From an uncultured Devosia sp. (GTDB lineage: Bacteria; Pseudomonadota; Alphaproteobacteria; Rhizobiales; Devosiaceae): a stretch of DNA of 19,782 nt. The translations under genes and the position numbers were made by a program. Under the pieces are notes generated by a model that was not told where the DNA came from, did no database searches, and worked only from the letters and a program-made list of their open reading frames with translations. Position 1 is the stretch's first letter. The number at the start of each line of letters is the position of its first letter. This document shows, one piece after another, positions 1-9,086 of the stretch. The DNA lies in NCBI GenBank assembly GCA_946480655.1, contig CAMLKN010000011.1, forward strand, positions 1 through 19,782, written 5' to 3'.

Positions 1-107
1 TTGGTGTCGGTCTTGGTGATCAGGCACGCGCTGACGGCGTCCTGCGCCATGGCGGCGGGGGTCATGGCGGCAAGGCACAGTGCTGTGCCGATAAGCAGCT
101 TCTTCAC
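1..107 (-). CDS. Sugar ABC transporter substrate-binding protein (N-terminal fragment)
   Basis: Only the first 35 codons are in the window; the gene runs leftward off the edge. It starts with GTG at 107, preceded by a GGGAGAG ribosome site. The product opens with a clear Sec signal peptide: two lysines, a hydrophobic core, and a likely cleavage after AAMA, giving a mature start QDAVSACLITKTDT. That mature start resembles periplasmic sugar-binding proteins of the ribose/xylose (CUT2) type, which often have a similar stretch in the first beta strand; this family call rests on memory and a short stretch. It is divergent from the ROK regulator gene, a common pairing in which the ROK protein controls the sugar transporter. 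The exact sugar cannot be told. Confidence 0.7.
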   Translation of the reverse strand, partial: MKKLLIGTALCLAAMTPAAMAQDAVSACLITKTDT

Positions 108-281
108 GATTTTCTCTCCCTGGCGGGCCCGGCGCGAGGAGGCTCCTCCCCTGTCGCTGCCGTCCGGCCTGCTTGTCTTGACCGCTTCATGGTGGCGAGG
201 TTTGGCGGGGCCGTCAATATATAAATCTATTTTATTTATTTATTCGTTCGGACCCCCTATCGCTTCCCAAAACCTGTCTCT
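108..281. promoter_or_regulatory. Divergent control region between binding-protein gene and ROK gene
   Basis: This is 174 bp between two divergent starts. It contains a very AT-rich island at 216-244 with three TTTA repeats, in sharp contrast with its GC-rich surroundings. ROK repressors such as NagC, Mlc and XylR are known to bind AT-rich operators, so this is the natural operator and promoter site for both genes. A short inverted repeat, GAGGA-ggc-TCCTC at 136-148, lies in the leader of the leftward gene. I could not assign convincing -35/-10 boxes. Confidence 0.5.
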
Positions 282-1490
282 ATGGTGCCCGCCATGGGAG
301 AGCAGATCATCAGAACCGTCAGCCGCGGCGTGAACCAGAGTGGGGTTCGCGACCACAATGAGCGTTTGCTCCTGACGCTTCTGCAACGCCACGGCGCCAT
401 GGCCGGCAGCGACCTGGCGCGCCTGGCAAACCTCTCCCCGCAAACGGTTTCCATCATCCTTAGGGAGATGGAGAGCGAGGGGCTCCTGGCGCGCGGCGCG
501 CCGGTCAAGGGCAAGGTTGGCAAGCCCTCGATCCCCATGAGCCTGGCCGAAGGCGGGGTGCTGTCCTTTGGTTGCAAGATCGGGCGGCGCAGTGCCGTGC
601 TGCTGCTCGCCGACTTCCGCGGGACAGTGCGGCACCAGCTGCAAATGACCTACCAATACCCCCTGCCCGAGCCGATCTTCGCCTTCCTCAAGGCCGGCCT
701 CGAGGAGATTCTCGCCCGTTGCACGCCAGCCGAGCGCGAGCGCATCTGCGGGATTGGCGTGGGCACGCCGTTCGAGCTCTGGAAATGGAGCGAGCTGGTC
801 GGCGCGCCGGCGGACCAGTTCGCGTCCTGGCGCGATGTCGACATCGTGGCCGAGGTGGGCAAATTCACCGCCCTGCCCGTCTCGGTGGTCAACGATGCCA
901 CGGCGGGTTGCCAGGCCGAGCACATCTATGGCCGCGGCAAGGAGTTCCGCGACTACGCCTATTTCTTCATCGGCGCCTTTGTGGGCGGCGGCATCGTCCT
1001 CAATCACTCGGTCTATCAGGGCCACCAGGGCAATGCCGGGGCGCTGGGGTCGCTGCGCAGCTTCGGGCCGCAGGGCGAAAGCCAGCAATTGATCGATACG
1101 GCGTCAATCCATTTGCTGGAGGCACGCCTCGCCGAAAACGGCCACGACCCGGCCGAGCTTTGGGAACAGCCGCAGGACTGGGCCCGGTTCGCCAAATTCG
1201 TGGAGCCGTGGATCGGCCGTACGGCGCAGGAACTGGCGCGCGCCAGTCTTTCTGTCTGTGCCGTCATCGATTTCGAGGCCATCCTGATCGATGGCGCCTT
1301 CCCCGAAGCGGTCAAGGTCGAACTGGTCGAGCGCACCAGGCGCTATCTCGTCAACCAGGACATGCGGGGGCTCATCGCACCGCGGGTTGAGGCGGGCACC
1401 GTCGGCTTCAACGCACGCGCCATTGGCGCGGCGACGACGCCGCTGTTCGAGCGCTATTTCATGAACAGCAGCCTGCTGCTGCAGGGCTGA
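282..1490 (+). CDS. ROK family transcriptional regulator
   Basis: This 402-residue protein has the usual size and order for ROK repressors. An N-terminal winged helix-turn-helix covers about residues 25-85 (HGAMAGSDLARLANLSPQTV, then the wing). A sugar-kinase-like ROK domain covers about 95-390, with GIGVGTPFE, a VVNDATAG segment corresponding to the sugar-site Asn-Asp, and FVGGGIVLN as the phosphate-loop-like glycine turn. The cysteine zinc motif seen in many ROK proteins (CxCGxxGC) is not visible. It probably represses the divergent sugar transporter at the left edge and responds to that sugar. The start is uncertain: ATG at 282 and ATG at 294 are both in frame and neither has a good ribosome site. 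Confidence 0.88.
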   Translation: MVPAMGEQIIRTVSRGVNQSGVRDHNERLLLTLLQRHGAMAGSDLARLANLSPQTVSIILREMESEGLLARGAPVKGKVGKPSIPMSLAEGGVLSFGCKIGRRSAVLLLADFRGTVRHQLQMTYQYPLPEPIFAFLKAGLEEILARCTPAERERICGIGVGTPFELWKWSELVGAPADQFASWRDVDIVAEVGKFTALPVSVVNDATAGCQAEHIYGRGKEFRDYAYFFIGAFVGGGIVLNHSVYQGHQGNAGALGSLRSFGPQGESQQLIDTASIHLLEARLAENGHDPAELWEQPQDWARFAKFVEPWIGRTAQELARASLSVCAVIDFEAILIDGAFPEAVKVELVERTRRYLVNQDMRGLIAPRVEAGTVGFNARAIGAATTPLFERYFMNSSLLLQG

Positions 1491-1515
1491 GACCGGGCGG
1501 ATCGTTTGTCGTCAT

Positions 1516-1554
1516 GAGGGCGCGTGGCGCCCCTCCCCCCGCAGGAGAGGGGCG
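1516..1554. terminator. Hairpin between convergent ROK gene and lacK
   Basis: The 93-bp gap between two convergent genes holds overlapping inverted repeats: GGGCGC-gtg-GCGCCC at 1518-1532 and CGCCCCTC / GAGGGGCG at 1528-1535 and 1547-1554. The two stems share bases and cannot form together. The position suits a two-way terminator, but there is no T-run on either side, so intrinsic termination is doubtful. The sequence also resembles a worn half of the palindromic elements found at 13063 and 14816. Confidence 0.4.
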
Positions 1555-1583
1555 TATCGCTCGGGCCCGGCGACCAAACCCAG

Positions 1584-2642
<1,059 letters not shown>

Positions 2643-2653
2643 GGGGCAGTTCC

Positions 2654-4855
2654 TCAGCTAGCGGTGAGCGTTGCGATGGCTTGGCCAAGCCGGTCGCTGG
2701 TGACGGTGACAGTGATGGGGCCCTTGCCCGTCGAACGGAGCCAGAAGCCGGTGGAGCCGGCGCGCAGCGGCACGAGACCCGGGCCGAGGCGCGCGGCGGC
2801 GCCCGAAACTTCGATGGACACAGGCTCGGGGAAGAAGGGCAGCTTCCGGCCCGATTGATCGAGCGCCCGCACCATGACGCGGACGGTATCGCCCTCGGCA
2901 TGGAGCTCGGTCGTGTCGGGCACGACTTCGAGGGTATGGGCAATCGGATCAGCGATGAAGTTGACAGTGCTGACCGCCTTGCCATCGATAAAGCCGGTGA
3001 CGGTGGCGTCTTCCCAGCTCATGCCCCAGAGCCCCAGTTCCTCGTCGGTCAGGTGTTCGCGCTTGATGACGACCGGAGCGTGCGGCAGATGCGGGAACTT
3101 CTCGCGATCCGGCTTGAAGCGCTTGGGCTTGTTCTTGCCATAGGTCAGCTCGACCTCGTCGCAATTGGTAAGCACGATCAGCGGCAGCACGCCGCCGATA
3201 TTGCGCTCGCCACGGGCCCAGAAGGTCACCGGCTTGAGGATGACTTCGTCACTCGGGTCGCACTGGCTGATATAGGCATAGGCGGCGAATTTGGGTTCGC
3301 GGAACATGTCCATGACGCCATGGTGGCAAATGCGGTCGCCCGAGCCGAAGTCCTTGTGGGTGTTGTAGTCGAAGGCGCACCAGCCGATGCAGCCGGCAAT
3401 CTGCGGATCGCCATAGGCGGCGTTCATGACTTCGAGATGCCGCAGCACATGCTCGGCCTGGCGCTGTTCCTGGTCCCAGCTCTTGGTCGGGTACATGTGC
3501 CCGCCATATTCGGTGATCATGTAGGGCACGACGCGGTCGAGCCCGGTCACTTCCTGCTGCGGGCGCAGCGGCGTGCGGGGCCGATTGCCGCCCCATTCCT
3601 CGTTGCCGAGGATGAAGTCGTTCATGGTGTAGACGTCTTCGAGCAGCTCGCTGTCGGTGATGTAGCGCACGCCGCCGGTGGAGCGGGTCGTGTCCAGCTC
3701 GCGGGCGAGCTTGTTGGTGCGCACATAGAAATCGTGATTGTCCTGGCTCTCGTTGATGCGCACGCCCCAGATGACGATGGAGGGGTGGTTCCAGTCGCGG
3801 GTGATCATGCGGCGGACGTTTTCGACGCTCTCGTCCTGCCAGCCTGCGCCACCGATATGCTGCCAGCCGGGGATTTCCTCGAAAACCAGCAGGCCCAGTT
3901 CGTCGCAGCGGTCGAGGAAATAGTGGCTCTGCGGATAGTGCGAGGTGCGCACCATGTTGAGCTTGAGCTCGCGCTTGAGGATTTCCGCGTCACGCTCCTG
4001 CGCCGACTTGCCCAGCGCATAGCCGACATAGGGAAAGGACTGGTGGCGGTTGAGGCCACGGAGTTTGAGCGCCTTGCCGTTGAGCTTGAAACCTTCCGGG
4101 GTGAATTCGGCGGTGCGGAAGCCGAAGCGGAAGCTTGCCTCGTCCTTTCCGGCCGGGGTCTCGATCGTCACGGCGAGCGTGTAGAGCGCGGGATTGTCGA
4201 TATCCCAAAGGGCGATGCCGGTGAGGCCATCGAAGCCCACGGATACTGACGCGCCCGTTACCGGCGTTTCGGCCGTGGCGATGGTCTTGCCCGCGCCATC
4301 GACGAGCACGGCCTTGAGCGTGCCCGAAAGCGGCAGGCTCTGCGGATTGCTGAGATCGATGCGAGCACGAACAGACTTCTTCTCCGCCAGCGCGTCCGGC
4401 GTTTCCACCTTGGCATTGCCGACAAAGACCGGCGCCGTCACCCGGAGCCAGGCTTCACGATAGATGCCCGCATAGGTGAGGTAGTCGATCTGGCCGCCAA
4501 AGGGCGGTATTTCCGGGTTCTCGCTGCCGTCGATGGTGACGGTGAGGACGTTTTCGCCGTCCTTCAGCCTGCCGGTCAGCCGGGCCTCGAAGGGCGTGTA
4601 GCCGTCCTTGTGGGCGACGATCTCCTGGCCGTTGAGCCTCACCTTGGCATTGGCCATGGCGCCATCAAAGACCACCGAGACGTCCTTGCCCTGCCAGGCG
4701 GGGTCGGCGGCAAAGCGCTTCTCATAGGTGAAGACGCGCTGATAGGCCTTCTCGTCGAAATAGGTGAAGGGCAGCTCCACCGCCGTATGCGGCAAGCGAA
4801 CGCTGTCCTTGCCTTCGAACAGCCAGCCGGAATTGAAATCAGTGAGGGAACGCAT
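2654..4855 (-). CDS. lacZ: Beta-galactosidase, glycoside hydrolase family 2
   Basis: This 733-residue enzyme has no signal peptide, so it should act in the cytoplasm on the imported beta-galactoside. The layout is GH2: an N-terminal jelly-roll sugar-binding domain (about 1-160), an immunoglobulin-like domain (about 160-265), a TIM barrel (about 265-560), then C-terminal beta domains. The likely acid/base is Glu369 in GVRINES, and the nucleophile is Glu449 in ITEYGG. The start is taken as ATG at 4855, 8 bp after the lacG stop. The frame stays open upstream, but those codons lie inside lacG and read as an arginine/histidine-rich antisense-like string. GH2 also includes beta-glucuronidases and mannosidases; beta-galactosidase is chosen because the gene sits in a lacEFGZK arrangement. 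Confidence 0.88.
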   Translation of the reverse strand: MRSLTDFNSGWLFEGKDSVRLPHTAVELPFTYFDEKAYQRVFTYEKRFAADPAWQGKDVSVVFDGAMANAKVRLNGQEIVAHKDGYTPFEARLTGRLKDGENVLTVTIDGSENPEIPPFGGQIDYLTYAGIYREAWLRVTAPVFVGNAKVETPDALAEKKSVRARIDLSNPQSLPLSGTLKAVLVDGAGKTIATAETPVTGASVSVGFDGLTGIALWDIDNPALYTLAVTIETPAGKDEASFRFGFRTAEFTPEGFKLNGKALKLRGLNRHQSFPYVGYALGKSAQERDAEILKRELKLNMVRTSHYPQSHYFLDRCDELGLLVFEEIPGWQHIGGAGWQDESVENVRRMITRDWNHPSIVIWGVRINESQDNHDFYVRTNKLARELDTTRSTGGVRYITDSELLEDVYTMNDFILGNEEWGGNRPRTPLRPQQEVTGLDRVVPYMITEYGGHMYPTKSWDQEQRQAEHVLRHLEVMNAAYGDPQIAGCIGWCAFDYNTHKDFGSGDRICHHGVMDMFREPKFAAYAYISQCDPSDEVILKPVTFWARGERNIGGVLPLIVLTNCDEVELTYGKNKPKRFKPDREKFPHLPHAPVVIKREHLTDEELGLWGMSWEDATVTGFIDGKAVSTVNFIADPIAHTLEVVPDTTELHAEGDTVRVMVRALDQSGRKLPFFPEPVSIEVSGAAARLGPGLVPLRAGSTGFWLRSTGKGPITVTVTSDRLGQAIATLTAS

Positions 4856-4863
4856 GGAATACT

Positions 4864-5682
4864 CTATTTGACGGCACCCAGCATGCCTTCGACGAAGCGA
4901 CGCTGGAGCAGGAAGAAAATGATCAGGGTGGGAAGGGTGGCGAAGATGGCACCAACCATGACCACGCCATAGTCGGGCGTATAGGCCGAGGTGAGACCGG
5001 CGACCACCAGGGTCAGGGTCTTCATCTCGTTGGTCTGGAGCACGATCAGAGGCCAGAGATAATTGTTCCAGTTGGCCATGAAGACGATGATCGTCGCCGC
5101 CGCATAGGTCGAGCGCATCACCGGCATGTAGACGTAGAGGAAGATCTGCCACTCTTTAAGCCCGTCGATGCGGGCGGCATCGCGCAGCTCGTGCGGGAAC
5201 GCCTTGGTAGCCTGACGAAAATAGAAGACGATGAAGATCGACGCCACGCCGGGCAGGATGATCGCCTGGAAGGTGTTAATCATCTTGAGGTTCGCCATCA
5301 TGATGAAGAGCGGCACCATCAGGGCTGCAAAGGGAATGGACAGCATCAGCAGGAGACTGCCGAAAATCCTTTCGCGCACACGGCTGCGGAACATCTCGAA
5401 GCCATAGCCTGCCAGCGACGAGATCAGCAGCGTCAGCGCCGTGCCGACGCCGGCAATGAAAAACGAGTTGAACAGAATGCGCGGCATGTCGACCGAGGTG
5501 AAGAAGGTCACCATATTGGTCCAAAGCGCGCTGCCCGGCGTGGCCTTGCCCTTGATGACATCGGCCGAGGTATTGGTGGCGCCGATGGCCATCCAGAGGA
5601 AGGGAAAGACCGACAGGAAGGCGGCAAAGATTAGCAGCAGATAGGTGGCGGCGCGGCCGACAAGGGCTAGGGGGTTGCTCAT
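4864..5682 (-). CDS. lacG: Lactose ABC transporter permease LacG
   Basis: This 272-residue inner-membrane permease is of the MalG (CUT1) type. It has about six hydrophobic segments, the first at about 12-34. The EAA loop that docks onto the ATPase is at about 164-190 (ELRDAARIDGLKEWQIF, then MP). It forms the translocation channel with LacF. The ATG at 5682 overlaps the lacF stop by four bases (ATGA), a sign of coupled translation. Length and topology are normal for the family. Confidence 0.92.
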   Translation of the reverse strand: MSNPLALVGRAATYLLLIFAAFLSVFPFLWMAIGATNTSADVIKGKATPGSALWTNMVTFFTSVDMPRILFNSFFIAGVGTALTLLISSLAGYGFEMFRSRVRERIFGSLLLMLSIPFAALMVPLFIMMANLKMINTFQAIILPGVASIFIVFYFRQATKAFPHELRDAARIDGLKEWQIFLYVYMPVMRSTYAAATIIVFMANWNNYLWPLIVLQTNEMKTLTLVVAGLTSAYTPDYGVVMVGAIFATLPTLIIFFLLQRRFVEGMLGAVK

Positions 5683-6590
5683 GTGCGGCGCTCCCGGGCA
5701 GCCAGGAACTGTATGAAGGTCAGGATGCCCACGAGCACAACGATCACGTAGGAGACGGTCGAGGCGTAGCCGAAGCTGGGCATGAAGCGGAAGCTCAGAT
5801 TGTAGATGTAGAGCGAGAGGGTCAGCGTCGAATCCGAAGGGGCGCCGCCGTTGGTAATAAGATTTGGCTCATCGAAAAGCTGGAGCGTGCCAATGGTGGA
5901 GATGACGGTGGTGAACAGGATCACCGGGCGCAGCATGGGCACGGTGATGTACCAGAAGCGTGCCCATGCGGGGACACCGTCGATCTTGGCCGCCTCATAG
6001 ATGGAGCGGTCGATGTTCTGCATGGCGGCGAGATAGAAGATCATGTTGTAGCCGGTCCAACGCCATGTGATGGACCCGATAATCACGACCTTGGCCCAGA
6101 AGGGGTCGGCGAGCCAGGGGATGGGACTGTCAATGAGCTGAATGGCCATTAACATCTGGTTGATGATCCCGTCCTGGGCAAACATGGACTTGAAGACCAC
6201 AGAATAGGCCACGAGCGACGTCACGCAGGGCAAGAAGATGGCGGTGCGGAACCACGACCTGCCCCAGAGCTTGCTATCATTGAGCGCATTGGCGAAGAGC
6301 AAGGCCAGGACCAACATGATCGGCACCTGGATGGCCAGGAAGGTTAGCGTGTTGGTCAGTGCCCGTATGAAGACCGGGTCCTGGGTGAGCCTCAGAATAT
6401 TGGTGATGCCGCCGAAGCTGAAGTTCATCCCCCGGCCGACCTGGAAGCTCATCCAGAGCGACCACAGGATTGGATAGATCATAAAGACGCCCAGAAGAAC
6501 GAGCGCTGGCATTACGAAAAGCCAGCCATTCACCTGTTCGGAGCGTGCATATCCCGACTGCGCCACGCCAACCCCCACTGCCGGAGCCAA
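5679..6590 (-). CDS. lacF: Lactose ABC transporter permease LacF
   Basis: This is a MalF-type (CUT1) inner-membrane permease of up to 303 residues. The first membrane span is at about 23-46 of the longest form, and the EAA loop is at about 198-222 (YEAAKIDGVPAWARFWYITVPML). It pairs with LacG. The start is unsettled: the longest frame opens with TTG at 6590 without a clear ribosome site. GTG at 6566 is preceded by GGGG and would give a protein starting AQSGYARSEQVNGW; I find this shorter form equally plausible. A strong hairpin lies between the lacE stop and this gene. Confidence 0.9.
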   Translation of the reverse strand: MAPAVGVGVAQSGYARSEQVNGWLFVMPALVLLGVFMIYPILWSLWMSFQVGRGMNFSFGGITNILRLTQDPVFIRALTNTLTFLAIQVPIMLVLALLFANALNDSKLWGRSWFRTAIFLPCVTSLVAYSVVFKSMFAQDGIINQMLMAIQLIDSPIPWLADPFWAKVVIIGSITWRWTGYNMIFYLAAMQNIDRSIYEAAKIDGVPAWARFWYITVPMLRPVILFTTVISTIGTLQLFDEPNLITNGGAPSDSTLTLSLYIYNLSFRFMPSFGYASTVSYVIVVLVGILTFIQFLAARERRT

Positions 6591-6606
6591 AAATCACCGA
6601 TGACCC

Positions 6607-6658
6607 CCGCGCAAGCGCGGAGGCCTCGGGGAGGCCGGAGACGGCGAGCCGTCTCCGG
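6607..6658 (-). promoter_or_regulatory. Hairpin cluster between lacE and lacF
   Basis: Three inverted repeats sit in the lacE-lacF gap. The strongest is CCGGAGACGG / CCGTCTCCGG (6635-6644 and 6649-6658) with a 4-base loop, 10 bp and perfect. It is followed by GCCTC-ggg-GAGGC (6623-6635) and CCGCGC-aa-GCGCGG (6607-6620). The strong stem begins about 11 bp after the lacE stop. There is no T-run after it, so it more likely protects the 3' end of lacE mRNA or partly attenuates readthrough than ends transcription. This is known from other binding-protein operons such as malE-malF; its action here is inferred. Confidence 0.65.
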
Positions 6659-6668
6659 TTTGCCGATG

Positions 6669-7943
6669 TTACTGAACCTGCTGGCTCACCTGGGCTTCGA
6701 TGGCCGCGGCGATCTCATCGATATTGCCACCGCTGGTCAGGGCCGGAATCTGCGCCACGACAGCCGCGTCGGCTTCGTTGGTGAAGATGCCGTAGTTGAC
6801 CGCCGGGATCTGACCAAGCCAGTCGGAGAAGTTCTGCCACACTGGAGCGCCGCCGAAGAAGTCGTCGCTGGCCGAATAGGCTTCGCCTTCGCGAGCGGCG
6901 AGCAGCGAGCCGAGGGCACCCTGATTCACCAGGATCTCCTGGTAGAAGTCGGCATCCTGACCCCAGACGGAGTTGAGGAAGTCGACGGCGGCTTCCTTTT
7001 CCGGCGCCGAGGACATCACATACCAGCTCGAACCGCCGAGGTTGGAAGCGTTGGTCGCCCCTTCCACGCCGTCGAGTGCAGGGATCGGAGCAATGCCCCA
7101 CTGGCCGGACTGGTCAGCATTGGCTTTGATTGTGCCCACCATCCACACACCGGTGATGGTGCCAAGCGTGTCACCCGAAGTGAAGGAGCCGGTATATTCG
7201 GTCCAGCCGGCGACCGGCTTGGTGATGCCGGAGGCAACCAGATCCTGGTATGTCTTGAGCGCGGCCTTGAACACGTCGTTGTTGGCGATGTTCACGCTAC
7301 CATCTTCATTGAAGTACCACGAACCGGCCGACTGCATCATGATGCGGAAAATGCCAGCATCGTTCGGATCGATCGGGAAAAGTATCTGCCCTGTCTTTTC
7401 CTTGATGTCGGTACCGATTTCAATCAGCCGACTCCAGGTGATACCTTCGAGATCGGCGGCAGAGTAGCCCGCCTCTTCGAGAATGTCGGAGCGATAGAAG
7501 AAGCCGGTGACGCCGGAGTCGAAGGGCAGCGAGTAGCCCATGCCATTGAGCGAGGCGAGTTCGACCTTGTAGGGCGCAAAGCCAGAGAGGTCGATCTTGT
7601 CCGAAAGCGGCTCGAAGGCGCCGGGGAACGACTGCAGGTACTTCTGGGCGCCGTAGTCCTCGATCAACACGATGTCGGGCAGGCCGTCGGTGGTGCCCGA
7701 AGCCAGTTGCGCCTGCAACTTGGTCTCGAGGTCGGCTTTGGCGAAGTCGACGATATTGACAGTCACGTCGGGATGTTCGGCGGCATACTTTTCGGCCGCG
7801 AGCTTCATGGTGGCACCATTGAAGTTCGGGTCCCAGCACCAGACGGTGATTTCAGCAGCCGAAGCAGCCGTCACGCTGAACATGGACACACCGGCCAGGA
7901 CGATAGCGAGCGAGCGCTTCAGGCCCGCGGAGAAGCTGGTCAT
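6669..7943 (-). CDS. lacE: Lactose ABC transporter substrate-binding protein LacE
   Basis: This 424-residue extracellular solute-binding protein (family 1, CUT1) has a Sec signal peptide: SAGLKRS, then a hydrophobic core, with likely cleavage after ASA giving mature AEITVWCWDPNFNG. The body reads like maltose/lactose-type binding proteins (GLPDIVLIEDYGAQKYL, GYSLPFDSGVTGFFYRSDIL). It captures the beta-galactoside in the periplasm and delivers it to LacFG. The start is ATG at 7943, with GGGAGGA seven bases upstream and a signal peptide that begins correctly there; the longer open frame to 7988 adds an unlikely leader. It is the first gene of the operon, downstream of lacI in the same direction. 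Confidence 0.92.
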   Translation of the reverse strand: MTSFSAGLKRSLAIVLAGVSMFSVTAASAAEITVWCWDPNFNGATMKLAAEKYAAEHPDVTVNIVDFAKADLETKLQAQLASGTTDGLPDIVLIEDYGAQKYLQSFPGAFEPLSDKIDLSGFAPYKVELASLNGMGYSLPFDSGVTGFFYRSDILEEAGYSAADLEGITWSRLIEIGTDIKEKTGQILFPIDPNDAGIFRIMMQSAGSWYFNEDGSVNIANNDVFKAALKTYQDLVASGITKPVAGWTEYTGSFTSGDTLGTITGVWMVGTIKANADQSGQWGIAPIPALDGVEGATNASNLGGSSWYVMSSAPEKEAAVDFLNSVWGQDADFYQEILVNQGALGSLLAAREGEAYSASDDFFGGAPVWQNFSDWLGQIPAVNYGIFTNEADAAVVAQIPALTSGGNIDEIAAAIEAQVSQQVQ

Positions 7944-7996
7944 TGATAATCCTCCCAAATGGGTGTTTCCTCCACACCCTGAGAGCACACTAATAT

Positions 7997-8007
7997 GACT
8001 TTTAGTC
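7997..8007. promoter_or_regulatory. Second palindrome in lacE promoter region
   Basis: The inverted repeat GACT-TTT-AGTC lies immediately upstream of the possible -10. It differs from the GTAAA/TTTAC core, so it may bind another factor or be chance. Confidence 0.3.
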
Positions 8008-8024
8008 CGCGCGCAAGAATTTCA

Positions 8025-8036
8025 GTAAATTTTTAC
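8025..8036. promoter_or_regulatory. Candidate LacI operator O1
   Basis: The perfect inverted repeat GTAAA-TT-TTTAC is centred 87 bp upstream of the lacE ATG. The same core appears once more, inside lacI at 8730-8743. A LacI-family dimer binds symmetric sites of this size, and from memory some galactoside LacI-family regulators of Firmicutes use GTAAA/TTTAC-type operators. Assignment to this repressor is inferred from position and recurrence. Confidence 0.55.
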
Positions 8037-8055
8037 CGCGGATAATTCTTGGCGC

Positions 8056-9039
8056 CTATTTGGCGTCGCCCGCACGCGTGCTGGCGCGCCAGACAATGCG
8101 TGAAGCCAGCGTAATTTGCTTGGCCAGTTCACGGCCGCCGACCCGTTCGAGCAGCAGTTCGACCGCCGCTTCGCCGATTTCCTCGGCCGGCAGGTGCACC
8201 GTGGTCAGCGGTGGATTGAGAAACTGCGCCACGGAAATATCGTTGAAGCTCGCCACCCCGATATCGTCCGGAATCGAAAGCCCCGCTTCGTGCAGGGCGC
8301 GATAGACGCCGATCGCCATGGAATCGTTGAAGGTGATGATGGCATCAAGCGTTCGCCGGTCGCTCAGCAGGTCGCGGGTCAGGCGATAGCCGCCCTCTTC
8401 CGTATTATCGCCGCTGCGGAACAGGCGATCGTCAAACCACCCCGCCGCCGTCATCCATTGCACAAAGGCCTGGGCGCGCCGGTCGCCCCAGCCGATATAG
8501 GCAATGCGCCTATAGCCACGCTGGGCCAGGGCACCCAGGAGCTTTTCCATGGCCGAGCGCAGGTCCGCGGCAACGGAATCGATCTGGTCGTCGCCGGGAA
8601 CATAGTCGGCGAAGACGATCTGCCTGGAATTTTTCTGCAGCCAGTCGATCTCGTCCTCGTCATGCCGGCCGATGACGATCGTGCCCGAAGCCTCCTGCAG
8701 CAGCTTGGCGTCTGGCCGCGCGTCGGTGTGGTAAACTTTTACCGTTTCGATCTTGAGCGCCGCGCAGCGCCGCTCGATCCCAAGGCGGAGGGCCACGTAA
8801 TAGGGGTCGACCAGTTCGCGTTCGGGTGCCAGGAAATGCACCAGCGCGACCTTGTTCAAGCCCTGCTGGTTAGCGCGGTTGCGGTTGCGAGGCGTGGCGT
8901 AGTTCAGCGCCTCGGCTGTCTCGATGATCGCCTGGCGCTTGCGATTGGAGATCGAAAGCGTTGAATCGTAGTTGAGCACGCGCGACACCGTGGCGCTCGA
9001 AACACCCACTGCTGCGGCAATTTCCTTGATCGTAACCAT
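8056..9039 (-). CDS. lacI: LacI family transcriptional regulator of the lac operon
   Basis: This 327-residue repressor has an N-terminal LacI helix-turn-helix plus hinge (VTIKEIAAAVGVSSATVSRV, residues 2-21, hinge to about 60) and a periplasmic-binding-protein-like effector domain to the C-terminus (DAIITFNDSMAIGVYRAL; IGVASFNDISVAQFLNPPLTTV). That layout and length are standard, closest in style to galactoside regulators such as EbgR. It lies directly upstream of lacE in the same direction, so it is the obvious repressor, relieved by an intracellular galactoside. ATG at 9039 is chosen because family members start close to the VTIKEIA stretch; GTG at 9048 is possible. A candidate auxiliary operator lies inside the gene. 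The symbol reflects context rather than close similarity to E. coli LacI. Confidence 0.9.
   Translation of the reverse strand: MVTIKEIAAAVGVSSATVSRVLNYDSTLSISNRKRQAIIETAEALNYATPRNRNRANQQGLNKVALVHFLAPERELVDPYYVALRLGIERRCAALKIETVKVYHTDARPDAKLLQEASGTIVIGRHDEDEIDWLQKNSRQIVFADYVPGDDQIDSVAADLRSAMEKLLGALAQRGYRRIAYIGWGDRRAQAFVQWMTAAGWFDDRLFRSGDNTEEGGYRLTRDLLSDRRTLDAIITFNDSMAIGVYRALHEAGLSIPDDIGVASFNDISVAQFLNPPLTTVHLPAEEIGEAAVELLLERVGGRELAKQITLASRIVWRASTRAGDAK
8730..8743. promoter_or_regulatory. Candidate auxiliary operator inside lacI
   Basis: GGTAAA-CT-TTTACC is a perfect inverted repeat with the same core and spacing as the site at 8025-8036, extended by one base pair each side. It lies within the lacI reading frame, 706 bp from the first site centre to centre. 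The arrangement resembles the distant auxiliary operators of the E. coli lac system that allow DNA looping. Confidence 0.45.
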
Positions 9040-9054
9040 GGCCGGCACGCTACT

Positions 9055-9068
9055 GCCCGGCGCCGGGC
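9055..9068. promoter_or_regulatory. Perfect 14-bp palindrome between cyclic-di-GMP gene and lacI
   Basis: GCCCGGC-GCCGGGC sits in the short gap between the 3' end of the MHYT-GGDEF-EAL gene and the start of lacI. It could be part of a terminator for the upstream gene (no T-run follows) or a control site for lacI. A GC-rich palindrome of this size could also be incidental. Confidence 0.35.
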
Positions 9069-9086
9069 GGGGTCAATCGATTTGCG

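Larger units (their letters stand above)
7944..8055 (-). promoter_or_regulatory. lacE operon promoter/leader region
   Basis: This is 112 bp between the lacI stop and the lacE start, clearly richer in A+T than the genes. It holds two candidate repressor palindromes (8025-8036 and 7997-8007). It also holds a leader hairpin, GGGTGT/ACACCC at 7961-7966 and 7974-7979, whose loop carries GGAGGAA on the transcribed strand, just upstream of the real ribosome site. A possible -10 (TATTAG, 7995-7990) can be seen, but no -35 at good spacing, so the exact promoter is undecided. Confidence 0.55.

Noticed and set aside
1528..1554. Strong rho-independent terminator
   Set aside because: The stem is clear but neither strand has a T-run after it, so it is listed only as a weak terminator candidate.
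2681..4249. 522-residue open frame on the plus strand
   Set aside because: Antisense to lacZ with no recognisable domain; lacZ carries intact catalytic residues.
4856..5152. N-terminal extension of the beta-galactosidase frame
   Set aside because: It overlaps lacG in another frame and reads as a shadow; the ATG at 4855 just after the lacG stop fits the operon spacing.
6600..7946. 448-residue open frame on the plus strand
   Set aside because: Antisense to lacE over its whole length, including the signal peptide; no motif of its own.
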